A stretch of DNA of 64,000 nt, taken from Paratinospora sagittata. Lineage: Eukaryota; Streptophyta; Magnoliopsida; Ranunculales; Menispermaceae. Positions within the stretch are counted from its first letter, which is position 1, and each line of letters opens with the position of its first letter. The position numbers were made by a program, and so were the translations under genes. Shown here piece after piece: positions 37,281 through 50,344 of the stretch. The notes under the pieces were generated by a model, which saw only the letters and a list, made by a program, of their open reading frames with translations, ran no database searches and was not told the origin of the DNA. The DNA lies in the NCBI GenBank assembly GCA_035771175.1, contig CM069610.1, forward strand, positions 25,200,501 to 25,264,500, read 5' to 3'.

Positions 37281-38468
37281 TTGCAAGTTAGATTGAGCTT
37301 TCGAAAGAGTTTTTCAAGAGAAGAAAGTATTGATTCTTGCATTTGTCAAAACAAGCTTCGAGCAGAATCAAAATTGCAATATGTCTTGATGATAACGTCG
37401 TTGATCAGCAAGTCCTTCATTTTATCCCTTTTGTGCTTAGATTTGCAGAGGCTATCCATTGTTTTAAGTTGTAAGTATATATGAAGTGGTCTCGGTAAGA
37501 TAACACAACAAAAAAGAACACATCAATTGTCTTGCATCAAGAACACATCAAACAATAGCTTTCGAAGTCTACAAAGATCAAGCTAAAAGAACGAAGACAA
37601 ATCTCATGCCTAAGTAAGGCATTTTGTTTGATCTTTGGTGTGTAGGGTAACCTCTCGATCAATCTCAGCACTAAAACTCTGAAATCTGCAAAGTCTTCAA
37701 AATCACTTCGATATAGTATTTCATTTTGAAAAAATGTTTTCCGAAAGGTTTTAATCATAATTTCAATGAGTTTTGAATTATTTAAAAGTTTTTAATCTTA
37801 TACAATATGTTTTGAGTTAATGGAATGGTTCTTGAGTGTCAAAATATTAATTTTACAAAAATAAGGCTATTCAGCAATTTGCCAAGATTTTCCTGAAGGC
37901 ACTAGCGCACTATCCGTGTTGACAGCACGCTGATAGGGTTCTATAACAAAACATTTGTTTTTCTAAAAAATTGTCTATACCGCGCTATCCCCTTTGATAC
38001 TTCGCTATAAAGCTGTTGCCGTGACCTTTCCATTTTTAGTAAAATGGGCAATAACGCGATATAGGCCTCGATAACACGCTATCGGAAAGTCCGTAAAACT
38101 CGAGCTCTCGGGTTTGTGTATATCAATCTGCTATCGCCTGCTATCTGTCAATTGAGAACATGATACACCACCCAATAGCACGCTATCCACGTCTGTGAAA
38201 AAAATCTGATATTTCTAACGAGAAAAATGTGGGCACTTCTGCTTGCTCGATTTTTCTATTCCTTATACAATTTCTCCAGGTTGTCTTAATTGAAATATTC
38301 TCTACTAACACCTAGATGATTCCCATTGTCTCGCACGCCCAAAACAACTTTAGATTAAACAATGTTTTGAATTCAAATCATTTTGTACTCTCTTGCCCTT
38401 TAACCCGCAACTTCTAATTTTATAAAACACTCATTCTCTGATTTTCAAAAATACAACACACACGATTT
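37281..38468 (+). repeat. Monomer 33 (B, 1188 bp)
   Basis: This is the first complete B monomer. It shares GGCTATTCAGCAATTT, TTTCTAAAAAATTG and AATAACGCGATATAGG with monomer 37. Confidence 0.95.
37514..37550 (+). repeat. 25 bp indel segment, first complete B monomer (fixed in family B)
   Basis: Perfect 12 bp direct repeats AAGAACACATCA lie at 37514-37525 and 37539-37550. The same structure is present in every B monomer that follows, sometimes with one substitution (AAGAATACATCA). Confidence 0.92.
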
Positions 38469-39653
38469 TTGCAAGTTAGATTGAGCTTTCCAAAGTGTTT
38501 TTCAAGAGAAGAAAGTATTGATTCTTGCATTTGTCAAAACAAGCTTCGAATAGAATCAAAATTGCAATCTGTCTTGATAACGTCGTTGATCAGCAAGTCC
38601 TTCATTTTATCCCTTTTGTGCTTAGATTTGCAGAGGCTATCCATTGTTTTAAGTTGTAAGTATATATGATGTGGCCTCGGTAAGATAACACAACAAAAAA
38701 GAACACATCAATTGTCTAGCATCAAGAACACATCAAACAATAGCTTTCGAAGTCTACAAAGATCAAGCTAAAAGAACGAAGACAAATCTCATGCCTAAGT
38801 AAGGCATTTTGTTTGATCTTTGGTGTGTAGCGTAACCTCTCGATCAATCTCAGCACTAAAACTCTGAAATCTGCAAAGTCTTCAAAATCACTTCGATATA
38901 GTATTTCATTTTGAAAAAATGTTTTCCGAAAGGTTTTAATCATAATTTCAATGAGTTTTGAATTATTTAAAAGTTTTTAATCTTATACAATATGTTTTGA
39001 GTTAATGCAATGGTTCTTGAGTGTCAAAATATTAATTTTACAAAAATAAGGCTATCCAGTAATTTGCCAAGATTTTCCTGAAGGCACTAGCGCACTATCC
39101 GTGTTGACAGCACGCTGATAGGGTTCTATAACAAAACATTTGTTTTTTTGAAAAATTGTCTATACCGCGCTATCCCCTTTGATACTTCGCTATAAAGCTG
39201 TTGCCGTGACCTTTCCATTTTTAGTAAAATGGGCAATAGCGCGATATAGGCCTCCATAACACGCTATCGGAAAGTCCGTAAAACTCGAGCTCTCGGGTTT
39301 GTGTATATCAATCTGCTATCGCCTGCTATCTGTCAATTGAGAACATGATACACAACCCAATAGCACGCTATCGACGTCTGTGAAAAAAATCTGATATTTC
39401 TAACGAGAAAAATGTGGGTACTTCTGCTTGCTCGATTTTTCTATTCCTTATACAATTTCTTCAGGTTGTCTTAATTGAAATATTCTCTACTAACACCTAG
39501 ATGATTCCCATTGTCTCGCACGCCCAAAACAACTTTAGATTAAACAATGTTTTCAATTCAAATCATTTTGTACTCTCTTGCCCTTTAACCCGCAACTTCT
39601 AATTTTATAAAACACTCATTCTCTGATTTTCAAAAATACAACACACACGATTT
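38469..39653 (+). repeat. Monomer 34 (B, 1185 bp)
   Basis: A 3 bp deletion (CTTGATAACGTC), TATATATGATGTGGCC and TTGTCTAGCATC are all shared with monomer 38, 4750 bp downstream. Confidence 0.95.
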
Positions 39654-40842
39654 TTGCAAGTTAGATTGAGCTTTCCAAAGAGTTTTTCAAGAGAAGAAAG
39701 TATTGATTCTTGCATTTGTCAAAACAAGCTTCGAATGGAATCAAAATTGCAATCTGTCTTGATGATAACGTCGTTGATCAGCAAGTCCATCATTTTATCC
39801 CTTTTGTGCTTAGATTTGCAGAGGCTATCCATTGTTTTAAGTTGTAAGTATATATGAAGTGGTCTCGGTAAGATAACACAACAAAAAAGAACACATCAAT
39901 TGTCTTGCATCAAGAACACATCAAACAATAGCTTTCGAAGTCTACAAAGATCAAGCTAAAAGAACGAAGACAAATCTCATGCCTAAGTAAGGCATTTTGT
40001 TTGATCTTTGGTGTGTAGGGAAACCTCTCGATCAATCTCAGCACTAAAACTCTGAAATCTGCAAAGTCTTCAAAATCACTTCGATATAGTATTTCATTTT
40101 GAAAAAATGTTTTTCCGAAAGGTTTTAATTATAATTTCAATGAGTTTTGAATTATTTAAAAATTTTTAATCTTATACAATATGTTTTGAGTTAATGGAAT
40201 GGTTCTTGAGTGTCAAAATATTAATTTTACAAAAATAAGGCTCTCCAGCAATTTGCCAAGATTTTCCTGAAGGCACTAGCGCACTATCCGTGTTGACAGC
40301 ACGCTGATAGGGTCCTATAACAAAACATTTGTTTTTCTGAAAAATTGTCTATACCGCGCTATCCCCTTTGATACTTCGCTATAAAGCTGTTGCCGTGACC
40401 TTTCCATTTTTAGTAAAATGGGCAATAGCGCGATATAGGCCTCGATCACACGCTATCGGAAAGTCCGTAAAACTCGAGCTCTCGGGTTTGTGTATATCAA
40501 TCTGCTATCGCCTGCTATCTGTCAATTGAGAACATGATACACAACCCAATAGCACGCCATCCACGTCTGTGAAAAAAATCTGATATTTCTAACGAGAAAA
40601 ATATGGGCACTTCTGCTTGCTCGATTTTTCTATTCCTTATACAATTTCTCCAGGTTGTCTTAATTGAAATATTCTCTACTAACACCTAGATGATTCCCAT
40701 TGTCTCGCACGCCCAAAACAACTTTAGATTAAACAATGTTTTGAATTCAAATCATTTTGTACTCTCTTGCCCTTTAACCCGCAACTTCTAATTTTATAAA
40801 ACACTCATTCTCTGATTTTCAAAAATACAACACACACGATTT
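39654..40842 (+). repeat. Monomer 35 (B, 1189 bp)
   Basis: A 1 bp insertion (TGTTTTTCCGAAAGG), AGGGAAACCTC, GGCTCTCCAGC, GGGTCCTATAAC, CTCGATCACACG and CACGCCATCC are all shared with monomer 39. Confidence 0.95.
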
Positions 40843-42030
40843 TTGCAAGTTAGATTGAGCTTTCCAAAGAGTTTTTCAAGAGAAGAAAGTATTGATTCTT
40901 GCATTTGTCAAAACAAGCTTCGAATAGAATCAAAATTGCAATCTGTCTTGATGATAACGTCGTTGATCAGCAAGTCCTTCATTTTATCCCTTTTGTGCTT
41001 AGATTTGCAGAGGCTATCCATTGTTTTAAGTTGCAAGTATATATGAAGTGGCCTCGGTAAGATAACACAACAAAAAAGAACACATCAATTGTCTTGCATC
41101 AAGAATACATCAAACAATAGCTTTCGAAGTCTACAAAGATCAAGCAAAAAGAACGAAGACAAATCTCATGCCTAAGTAAGGCATTTTGTTTGATCTTTGG
41201 TGTGTAGCGTAACCTCTCGATCAATCTCAGCACTAAAACTCTGAAATCTGCAAAGTCTTCAAAATCACTTCGATATAGTATTTCATTTTGAAAAAATGTT
41301 TTCCGAAAGGTTTTAATCATAATTTCAATGAGTTTTGAATTATTTAAAAGTTTTTAATCTTATACAACATGTTTTGAGTTAATGGAATGGTTCTTGAGTG
41401 TCAAAATATTAATTTTACAAAAATAAGGCTATCCAGTAATTTGCCAAGATTTTCCTGAAGGCACTAGCGCACTATCCGTGTTGACAGCACGCTGATAGGG
41501 TTCTATAACAAAACATTTGTTTTTCTGAAAAATTGTGTATACCGCGCTATCCCCTTTGATACTTCGCTATAAAGCTGTTGCCGTGACCTTTCCATTTTTA
41601 GTAAAATGGGCAAGAGCGCGATATAGGCCTCGATAACACGCTATCGGAAAGTCCGTAAAACTCGAGCACTCGGGTTTGTGTATATCAATCTGCTATCGCC
41701 TGCTATCTGTCAATTGAGAACATGATACACAACCCAATAGCACGCTATCCACGTCTGTGAAAAAAATCTGATATTTCTAACGAGAAAAATGTGGGCACTT
41801 CTGCTTGCTCGATTTTTCTATTCCTTATACAATTTCTCCAGGTTGTCTTAATTGAAATATTCTCTACTAACACCTAGATGATTCCCATTGTCTCGCACGC
41901 CCAAAACAACTTTAGATTAAACAATGATTTGAATTCAAATAATTTTGTACTCTCTTGCCCTTTAACCCGCAACTTCTAATTTTATAAAACACTCATTCTC
42001 TGATTTTCAAAAATACAACACACACGATTT
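40843..42030 (+). repeat. Monomer 36 (B, 1188 bp)
   Basis: The front markers TTGCAAGTATATATG and AAGAATACATC match monomer 40. The tail (GAGCACTCGGG, CAATGATTTGAATTC) instead matches monomer 38, so it is a mosaic. Confidence 0.95.
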
Positions 42031-43218
42031 TTGCAAGTTAGATTGAGCTTTCCAAAGAGTTTTTCAAGAGAAGAAAGTATTGATTCTTGCATTTGTCAAA
42101 ACAAGCTTCGAATAGAATCAAAATTGCAATCTGTCTTGATGATAACGTCGTTGATCAGCAAGTCCTTCATTTTATCCCTTTTGTGCTTAGATTTGCAGAG
42201 GCTATCCATAGTTTTAAGTTGTAAGTATATATGAAGTGGTCTCGGTAAGATAACACAACAAAAAAGAACACATCAATTGTCTTGCATCAAGAACACATCA
42301 AACAATAGCTTTCGAAGTCTACAAAGATCAAGCTAAAAGAATGAAGACAAATCTCATGCCTAAGTAAGGCATTTTGTTTGATCTTTGGTGTGTAGGGTAA
42401 CCTCTCGATCAATCTCAGCACTAAAACTCTGAAATCTGCAAAGTCTTCAAAATCACTTCGATATAGTATTTCATTTTGAAAAAATGTTTTCCGAAAGGTT
42501 TTAATCATAATTTCAATGAGTTTTGAATTATTTAAAAGTTTTTAATCTTATACAATATGTTTTGAGTTAATGGAATGGTTCTTGAGTGTCAAAATATTAA
42601 TTTTACAAAAATAAGGCTATTCAGCAATTTGGCAAGATTTTCCTGAAGGCACTAGCGCACTATCCGTGTTGACAGCACGCTGATAGGGTTCTATAACAAA
42701 ACATTTGTTTTTCTAAAAAATTGTCTATACCGCGCTATCCCCTTTGATACTTCGCTATAAAGCTGTTGCCGTGACCTTTCCATTTTTAGTAAAATGGGCA
42801 ATAACGCGATATAGGCCTCGATAACACGCTATCGGAAAGTCCGTAAAACTCGAGCTCTCGGGTTTGTGTATATCAATCTGCTATCGCCTGCTATCTGTCA
42901 ATTGAGAACATGATACACCACCCAATAGCACGCTATCCACGTCTGTGAAAAAAATCTGATATTTCTAACGAGAAAAATGTGGGCACTTCTGCTTGCTCGA
43001 TTTTTCTATTCCTTATACAATTTCTCCAGGTTGTCTTAATTGAAATATTCTCTACTAACACCTAGATGATTCCCATTGTCTCGCACGCCCAAAACAACTT
43101 TAGATTAAACAATGTTTTGAATTCAAATAATTTTGTACTCTCTTGCCCTTTAACCCGCAACTTCTAATTTTATAAAACACTCATTCTCTGATTTTCAAAA
43201 ATACAACACACACGATTT
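42031..43218 (+). repeat. Monomer 37 (B, 1188 bp)
   Basis: The front has ATCCATAGTTTTAAG, shared with monomer 39. The tail shares the rare bases of monomer 33 at an offset of 4750 bp. Confidence 0.95.
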
Positions 43219-44403
43219 TTGCAAGTTAGATTGAGCTTTCCAAAGTGTTTTTCAAGAGAAGAAAGTATTGATTCTTGCATTTGTCAAAACAAGCTTCGAA
43301 TAGAATCAAAATTGCAATCTGTCTTGATAACGTCGTTGATCAGCAAGTCCTTCATTTTATCCCTTTTGTGCTTAGATTTGCAGAGGCTATCCATTGTTTT
43401 AAGTTGTAAGTATATATGATGTGGCCTCGGTAAGATAACACAACAAAAAAGAACACATCAATTGTCTAGCATCAAGAACACATCAAACAATAGCTTTCGA
43501 AGTCTACAAAGATCAAGCTAAAAGAACGAAGACAAATCTCATGCCTAAGTAACGCATTTTGTTTGATCTTTGGTGTGTAGCGTAACCTCTCGATCAATCT
43601 CAGCACTAAAACTCTGAAATCTGCAAAGTCTTCAAAATCACTTCGATATAGTATTTCATTTTGAAAAAATGTTTTCCGAAAGGTTTTAATCATAATTTCA
43701 ATGAGTTTTGAATTATTTAAAAGTTTTTAATCTTATACAATATGTTTTGAGTTAATGGAATGGTTCTTGAGTGTCAAAATATTAATTTTACAAAAATAAG
43801 GCTATCCAGTAATTTGCCAAGATTTTCCTGAAGGCACTAGCGCACTATCCGTGTTGACAACACGCTAATAGGGTTCTATAACAAAACATTTGTTTTTTTG
43901 AAAAATTGTCTATACCGCGCTATCCCCTTTGATACTTCGCTATAAAGCTGTTGCCGTGACCTTTCCATTTTTAGTAAAATGGGCAATAGCGCGATATAGG
44001 CCTCCATAACACGCTATCGGAAAGTCCGTAAAACTCGAGCACTCGGGTTTGTGTATATCAATCTGCTATCGCCTGCTATCTGTCAATTGAGAACATGATA
44101 CACAACCCAATAGCACGCTATCCACGTCTGTGAAAAAAATCTGATATTTCTAACGAGAAAAATGTGGGCACTTCTGCTTGCGCGATTTTTCTATTCCTTA
44201 TACAATTTCTCCAGGTTGTCTTAATTGAAATATTCTCTACTAACACCTAGATGATTCCCATTGTCTCGCACGCCCAAAACAACTTTAGATTAAACAATGA
44301 TTTGAATTCAAATAATTTTGTACTCTCTTGCCCTTTAACCCGCAACTTCTAATTTTATAAAACACTCATTCTCTGATTTTCAAAAATACAACACACACGA
44401 TTT
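43219..44403 (+). repeat. Monomer 38 (B, 1185 bp)
   Basis: It has the same 3 bp deletion and linked variants as monomer 34. CAACACGCTAATAGGG near 43858 is private. Confidence 0.95.
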
Positions 44404-45592
44404 TTGCAAGTTACATTGAGCTTTCCAAAGAGTTTTTCAAGAGAAGAAAGTATTGATTCTTGCATTTGTCAAAACAAGCTTCGAATAGAATCAAAATTGC
44501 AATCTGTCTTGATGATAACGTCGTTGATCAGCAAGTCCTTCATTTTATCCCTTTTGTGCTTAGATTTGCAGAGGCTATCCATAGTTTTAAGTTGTAAGTA
44601 TATATGAAGTGGTCTCGGTAAGATAACACAACAAAAAAGAACACATCAATTGTCTTGCATCAAGAACACATCAAACAATAGCTTTCGAAGTCTACAAAGA
44701 TCAAGCTAAAAGAACGAAGACAAATCTCATGCCTAAGTAAGGCATTTTGTTTGATCTTTGGTGTGTAGGGAAACCTCTCGATCAATCTCAGCACTAAAAC
44801 TCTGAAATCTGCAAAGTCTTCAAAATCACTTCGATATAGTATTTCATTTTGAAAAAATGTTTTTCCGAAAGGTTTTAATTATAATTTCAATGAGTTTTGA
44901 ATTATTTAAAAGTTTTTAATCTTATACAATATGTTTTGAGTTAATGGAATGGTTCTTGAGTGTCAAAACATTAATTTTACAAAAATAAGGCTCTCCAGCA
45001 ATTTGCCAAGATTTTCCTGAAGGCACTAGCGCACTATCCGTGTTGACAGCACGCTGATAGGGTCCTATAACAAAACATTTGTTTTTCTGAAAAATTGTCT
45101 ATACCGCGCTATCCCCTTTGATACTTCGCTATAAAGCTGTTGCCGTGACCTTTCCATTTTTATTAAAATGGGCAATAGCGCGATATAGGCCTCGATCACA
45201 CGCTATCGGAAAGTTCGTAAAACTCGAGCTCTCGGGTTTGTGTATATCAATCTACTATCGCCTGCTATCTGTCAATTGAGAACATGATACACAACCCAAT
45301 AGCACGCCATCCACGTCTGTGAAAAAAATCTGATATTTCTAACGAGAAAAATGTGGGCACTTCTGCTTGCTCGATTTTTCTATTCCTTATACAATTTCTC
45401 CAGGTTGTCTTAATTGAAATATTCTCTACTAACACCTAGATGATTCCCATTGTCTCGCACGCCCAAAACAACTTTAGATTAAACAATGTTTTGAATTCAA
45501 ATCATTTTGTACTCTCTTGCCCTTTAACCCGCAACTTCTAATTTTATAAAACACTCATTCTCTGATTTTCAAAAATACAACACACACGATTT
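44404..45592 (+). repeat. Monomer 39 (B, 1189 bp)
   Basis: It has the linked set of variants seen in monomer 35, including the 1 bp insertion, with a changed anchor TTGCAAGTTACATTG. Confidence 0.95.
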
Positions 45593-46780
45593 TTGCAAGT
45601 TAGATTGAGCTTTCCAAAGAGTTTTTCAAGAGAAGAAAGTATTGATTCTTGCATTTGTCAAAACAAGCTTCGAATAGAATCAAAATTGCAATCTGTCTTG
45701 ATGATAACGTCGTTGATCAGCAAGTCCTTCATTTTATCCCTTTTGTGCTTAGATTTGCAGAGGCTATCCATTGTTTTAAGTTGCAAGTATATATGAAGTG
45801 GCCTCGGTAAGATAACACAACAAAAAAGAACACATCAATTGTCTTGCATCAAGAATACATCAAACAATAGCTTTCGAAGTCTACAAAGATCAAGCTAAAA
45901 GAACGAAGACAAATCTCATGCCTAAGTAAGGCATTTTGTTTGATCTTTGGTGTGTAGCGTAACCTCTCGATCAATCTCAGCACTAAAACTCTGAAATCTG
46001 CAAAGTCTTCAAAATCACTTCGATATAGTATTTCATTTTGAAAAAATGTTTTCCGAAAGGTTTTAATCATAATTTCAATGAGTTTGGAATTATATAAAAG
46101 TTTTTAATCTTATACAATATGTTTTGAGTTAATGGAATGGTTCTTGAGTGTCAAAATATTAATTTTACAAAAATAAGGCTATCCAGCAATTTGCCAAGAT
46201 TTTCCTGAAGGCACTAGCGCACTATCCGTGTTGACAGCACGCTGATAGGGTTCTATAACAAAACATTTGTTTTTCTGAAAAATTGTCTATACCGCGCTAT
46301 CCCCTTTGATACTTCGCTATAAAGCTGTTGCCGTGACCTTTCCATTTTTAGTAAAATGGGCAATAGCGCGATATAGGCCTCGATAACACGCTATCGGAAA
46401 GTCCGTAAAACTCGAGCTCTCGGGTTTGTGTATATCAATCTGCTATCGCCTGCTATCTGTCAATTGAGAACATGATACACCACCCAATAGCACGCTATCC
46501 ACGTCTGTGAAAAAAATCTGATATTTCTAACGAGAAAAATGTGGGCACTTCTGCTTGCTCGATTTTTCTATTCCTTATACAATTTCTCCAGGTTGTCTTA
46601 ATTGAAATATTCTCTACTAACACCTAGATGATTTCCATTGTCTCGCACGCCCAAAACAACTTTAGATTAAACAATGTTTTGAATCCAAATCATTTTGTAC
46701 TCCCTTGCCCTTTAACCCGCAACTTCTAATTTTATAAAACACTCATTCTCTGATTTTCAAAAATACATCACACACGATTT
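45593..46780 (+). repeat. Monomer 40 (B, 1188 bp)
   Basis: The front matches monomer 36 (TTGCAAGTATATATG, AAGAATACATC). Private changes include GAGTTTGGAATTATATA near 46081 and GAATCCAAATC near 46681. Confidence 0.95.
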
Positions 46781-47968
46781 TTGCAAGTTAGATTGAGCTT
46801 TCCAAAGTGTTTTTCAAGAGAAGAAAGTATTGATTCTTGCATTTGTCAAAACAAGCTTCGAATAGAATCAAAATTGCAATCTGTCTTGATGATAACGTCG
46901 TTGATCAGCAAGTCCTTCATTTTATCCCTTTTGTGCTTAGATTTGCAGAGGCTATCCATTGTTTTAAGTTGTAAGTATATATGAAGTGGCCTCGGTAAGA
47001 TAACACAACAAAAAAGAACACATCAATTGTCTTGCATCAAGAACACATCAAACAATAGCTTTCGAAATCTACAAAGATCAAGCTAAAAGAACGAAGACAA
47101 ATCTCATGCCTAAGTAAGGCATTTTGTTTGATCTTTGGTGTGTAGCGTAACCTCTCGATCAATCTCAGCACTAAAACTCTGAAATCTGCAAAGTCTTCAA
47201 AATCACTTCGATATAGTATTTCATTTTGAAAAAATGTTTTCCGAAAGGTTTTAATCATAATTTCAATGAGTTTTGAATTATTTAAAAGTTTTTAATCTTA
47301 TACAATATGTTTTGAGTTAATGGAATGGTTCTTGAGTGTCAAAATATTAATTTTACAAAAATAAGGCTATCCAGTAATTTGCCAAGATTTTCCTGAAGGC
47401 ACTAGCGCACTATCCGTGTTGACAGCACGCTGATAGGGTTCTATAACAAAACATTTGTTTTTCTGAAAAATTGTCTATACCGCGCTATCCCCTTTGATAC
47501 TTCGCTATAAAGCTGTTGCCGTGACCTTTCCATTTTTAGTAAAATGGGCAATAGCGCGATATAGGCCTCGATAACACGCTATCGGAAAGTCCGTAAAACT
47601 CGAGCTCTCGGGTTTGTGTATATCAATCTGCTATCGCCTGCTATCTGTCAATTGAGAACATGATACACAACCCAAAAGCACGCTATCCACGTCTGTGAAA
47701 AAAATCTGATATTTCTAACGAGAAAAATGTGGGCACTTCTGCTTGCTCGATTTTTCTATTCCTTATACAATTTCTCCAGGTTGTCTTAATTGAAATATTC
47801 TCTACTAACACCTAGATGATTCCCATTGTCTCGCACGCCCAAAACAACTTTAGATTAAACAATGTTTTGAATTCAAATAATTTTGTACTCTCTTGCCCTT
47901 TAACCCGCAACTTCTAATTTTATAAAACACTCATTCTCTGATTTTCAAAAATACAACGCACACGATTT
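46781..47968 (+). repeat. Monomer 41 (B, 1188 bp)
   Basis: It has CCAAAGTGTTTTTC, the marker of monomers 34, 38, 46 and 50, without the 3 bp deletion. Confidence 0.95.
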
Positions 47969-49156
47969 TTGCAAGTTAGATTGAGCTTTCCAAAGAGTTT
48001 TTCAAGAGAAGAAAGTATTGATTCTTGCATTTGTCAAAACAAGCTTCGAATAGAATCAAAATTGCAATCTGTCTTGATGATAACGTCGTTGATCAGCAAG
48101 TCCTTCATTTTATCCCTTTTGTGCTTAGATTTGCAGAGGCTATCCATTGTTTTAAGTTGTAAGTATATATGAAGTGGTCTCGGTAAGATAACACAACAAA
48201 AAAGAACACATCAATTGTCTTGCATCAAGAACACATCAAACAATAGCTTTCGAAGTCTACAAAGATCAAGCTAAAAGAACGAAGACAAATCTCATGCCTA
48301 AGTAAGGCATTTTGTTTGATCTTTGGTGTGTAGGGAAACCTCTCGATCAATCTCAGCACTAAAACTCTGAAATCTGCAAAGTCTTCAGAATCACTTCGAT
48401 ATAGTATTTCATTTTGAAAAAATGTTTTCCGAAAGGTTTTAATTATAATTTCAATGAGTTTTGAATTATTTAAAAGTTTTTAATCTTATACAATATGTTT
48501 TGAGTTAATGGAATGGTTCTTGAGTGTCAAAATATTAATTTTACAAAAATAAGGCTATCCAGCAATTTGCCAAGATTTTCCTGAAGGCACTAGCGCACTA
48601 TCCGTGTTGACAGCACGCTGATAGGGTTCTATAACAAAACATTTGTTTTTCTGAAAAATTGTCTATACCGCGCTATCCCCTTTGATACTTCGCTATAAAG
48701 CTGTTGCCGTGACCTTTCCATTTTTAGTAAAATGGGCAATAGCGCGATATAGGCCTCGATAACACGCTATCGGAAAGTCCGTAAAACTCGAGCTCTCGGG
48801 TTTGTGTATTTCAATCTGCTATCGCCTGCTATTTGTCAATTGAGAACATGATACACAACCCAATAGCACGCCATCCACGTCTGTGAAAAAAATCTGATAT
48901 TTCTAACGAGAAAAATGTGGGCACTTCTGCTTGCTCGATTTTTCTATTCCTTATACAATTTCTCCAGGTTGTCTTAATTGAAATATTCTCTACTAACACC
49001 TAGATGATTCCCATTGTCTCGCACGCCCAAAACAACTTTAGATTAAACAATGTTTTGAATTCAAATCATTTTGTACTCTCTTGCCCTTTAACCCGCAACT
49101 TCTAATTTTATAAAACACTCATTCTCTGATTTTCAAAAATACAACACACACGATTT
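47969..49156 (+). repeat. Monomer 42 (B, 1188 bp)
   Basis: It has AGGGAAACCTC, TTTTAATTATAATTTC and CACGCCATCC, as in monomers 35, 39 and 44. Confidence 0.95.
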
Positions 49157-50344
49157 TTGCAAGTTAGATTAAGCTTTCCAAAGAGTTTTTCAAGAGAAGA
49201 AAGTATTGATTCTTGCATTTGTCAAAACAAGCTTCGAATAGAATCAAAATTGCAATCTGTCTTGATGATAACGTCGTTGATCAGCAAGTCCTTCATTTTA
49301 TCCCTTTTGTGCTTAGATTTGCAGAGGCTATCCATTGTTTTAAGTTGCAAGTATATATGAAGTGGCCTCGGTAAGATAACACAACAAAAAAGAACACATC
49401 AATTGTCTTGCATCAAGAACACATCAAACAATAGCTTTCGAAGTCTACAAAGATCAAGCTAAAAGAACGAAGACAAATCTCATGCCTAAGTAAGGCATTT
49501 TGTTTGATCTTTGGTGTGTAGCGTAACCTCTCGATCAATCTCAGCACTAAAACTCTGAAATATGCAAAGTATTCAAAATCACTTCGATATAGTATTTCAT
49601 TTTGAAAAAATGTTTTCCGAAAGGTTTTAATCATAATTTCAATGAGTTTTGAATTATTTAAAAGTTTTTAATCTTATACAATATGTTTTGAGTTAATGGA
49701 ATGGTTCTTGAGTGTCAAAATATTAATTTTACAAAAATAAGGCTATCCAGCAATTTGCCAAGATTTTCCTGAAGGCACTAGCGCACTATCCGTGTTGACA
49801 GCACGCTGATAGGGTTCTATAACAAAACATTTGTTTTTCTGAAAAATTGTCTATACCGCGCTATCCCCTTTGATACTTCGCTATAAAGCTGTTGCCGTGA
49901 CCTTTCCATTTTTAGTAAAATGGGCAATAGCGCGATATAGGCCTCGAGAACACGCTATCGGAAAGTCCGTAAAACTCGAGCTCTCGGGTTTGTGTATATC
50001 AATCTGCTATCGCCTGCTATCTGTCAATTGAGAACATGATACACAACCCAATAGCACGCTATCCACGTCTGTGAAAAAAATCTGATATTTCTAACGAGAA
50101 AAATGTGGGCACTTCTGCTTGCTCGATTTTTCTATTCCTTATACAATTTCTCCAGGTTGTCTTAATTGAAATATTCTCTACTAACTCCTAGATGATTCCC
50201 ATTGTCTCGCACGCCCAAAACAACTTTAGATTAAACAATGTTTTGAATTCAAATAATTTTGTACTCTCTTGCCCTTTAACCCGCAACTTCTAATTTTATA
50301 AAACACTCATTCTCTGATTTTCAAAAATACAACACACACGATTT
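49157..50344 (+). repeat. Monomer 43 (B, 1188 bp), reference copy for family B
   Basis: The length is standard. Private changes are GTTAGATTAAGC near 49163, AAATATGCAAAGTATTC near 49558 and CTCGAGAACACG near 49943. Confidence 0.95.
49779..50062. repeat. Palindrome-like motif cluster, family B reference
   Basis: The same eight positions are seen as in family A, but the two central palindromes each carry a fixed change: ATACCGCGCTAT and ATAGCGCGATAT (49927-49938). The last site is closer to a palindrome than in A: ATAGCACGCTAT, ending at 50062, against CAGCACGCTATT. Confidence 0.72.

Larger units (their letters stand above)
37860..46780 (+). repeat. Family B four-monomer higher-order repeat (4750 bp), first pair
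   Basis: The tail of monomer 33 plus monomers 34-36 match the tail of 37 plus monomers 38-40 at 4750 bp. The evidence is linked indels (-3 bp in 34/38, +1 bp in 35/39) and several rare substitutions. Local patches match better at 2373 bp, such as the end of 36 and start of 37 against the end of 38 and start of 39. Confidence 0.85.
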
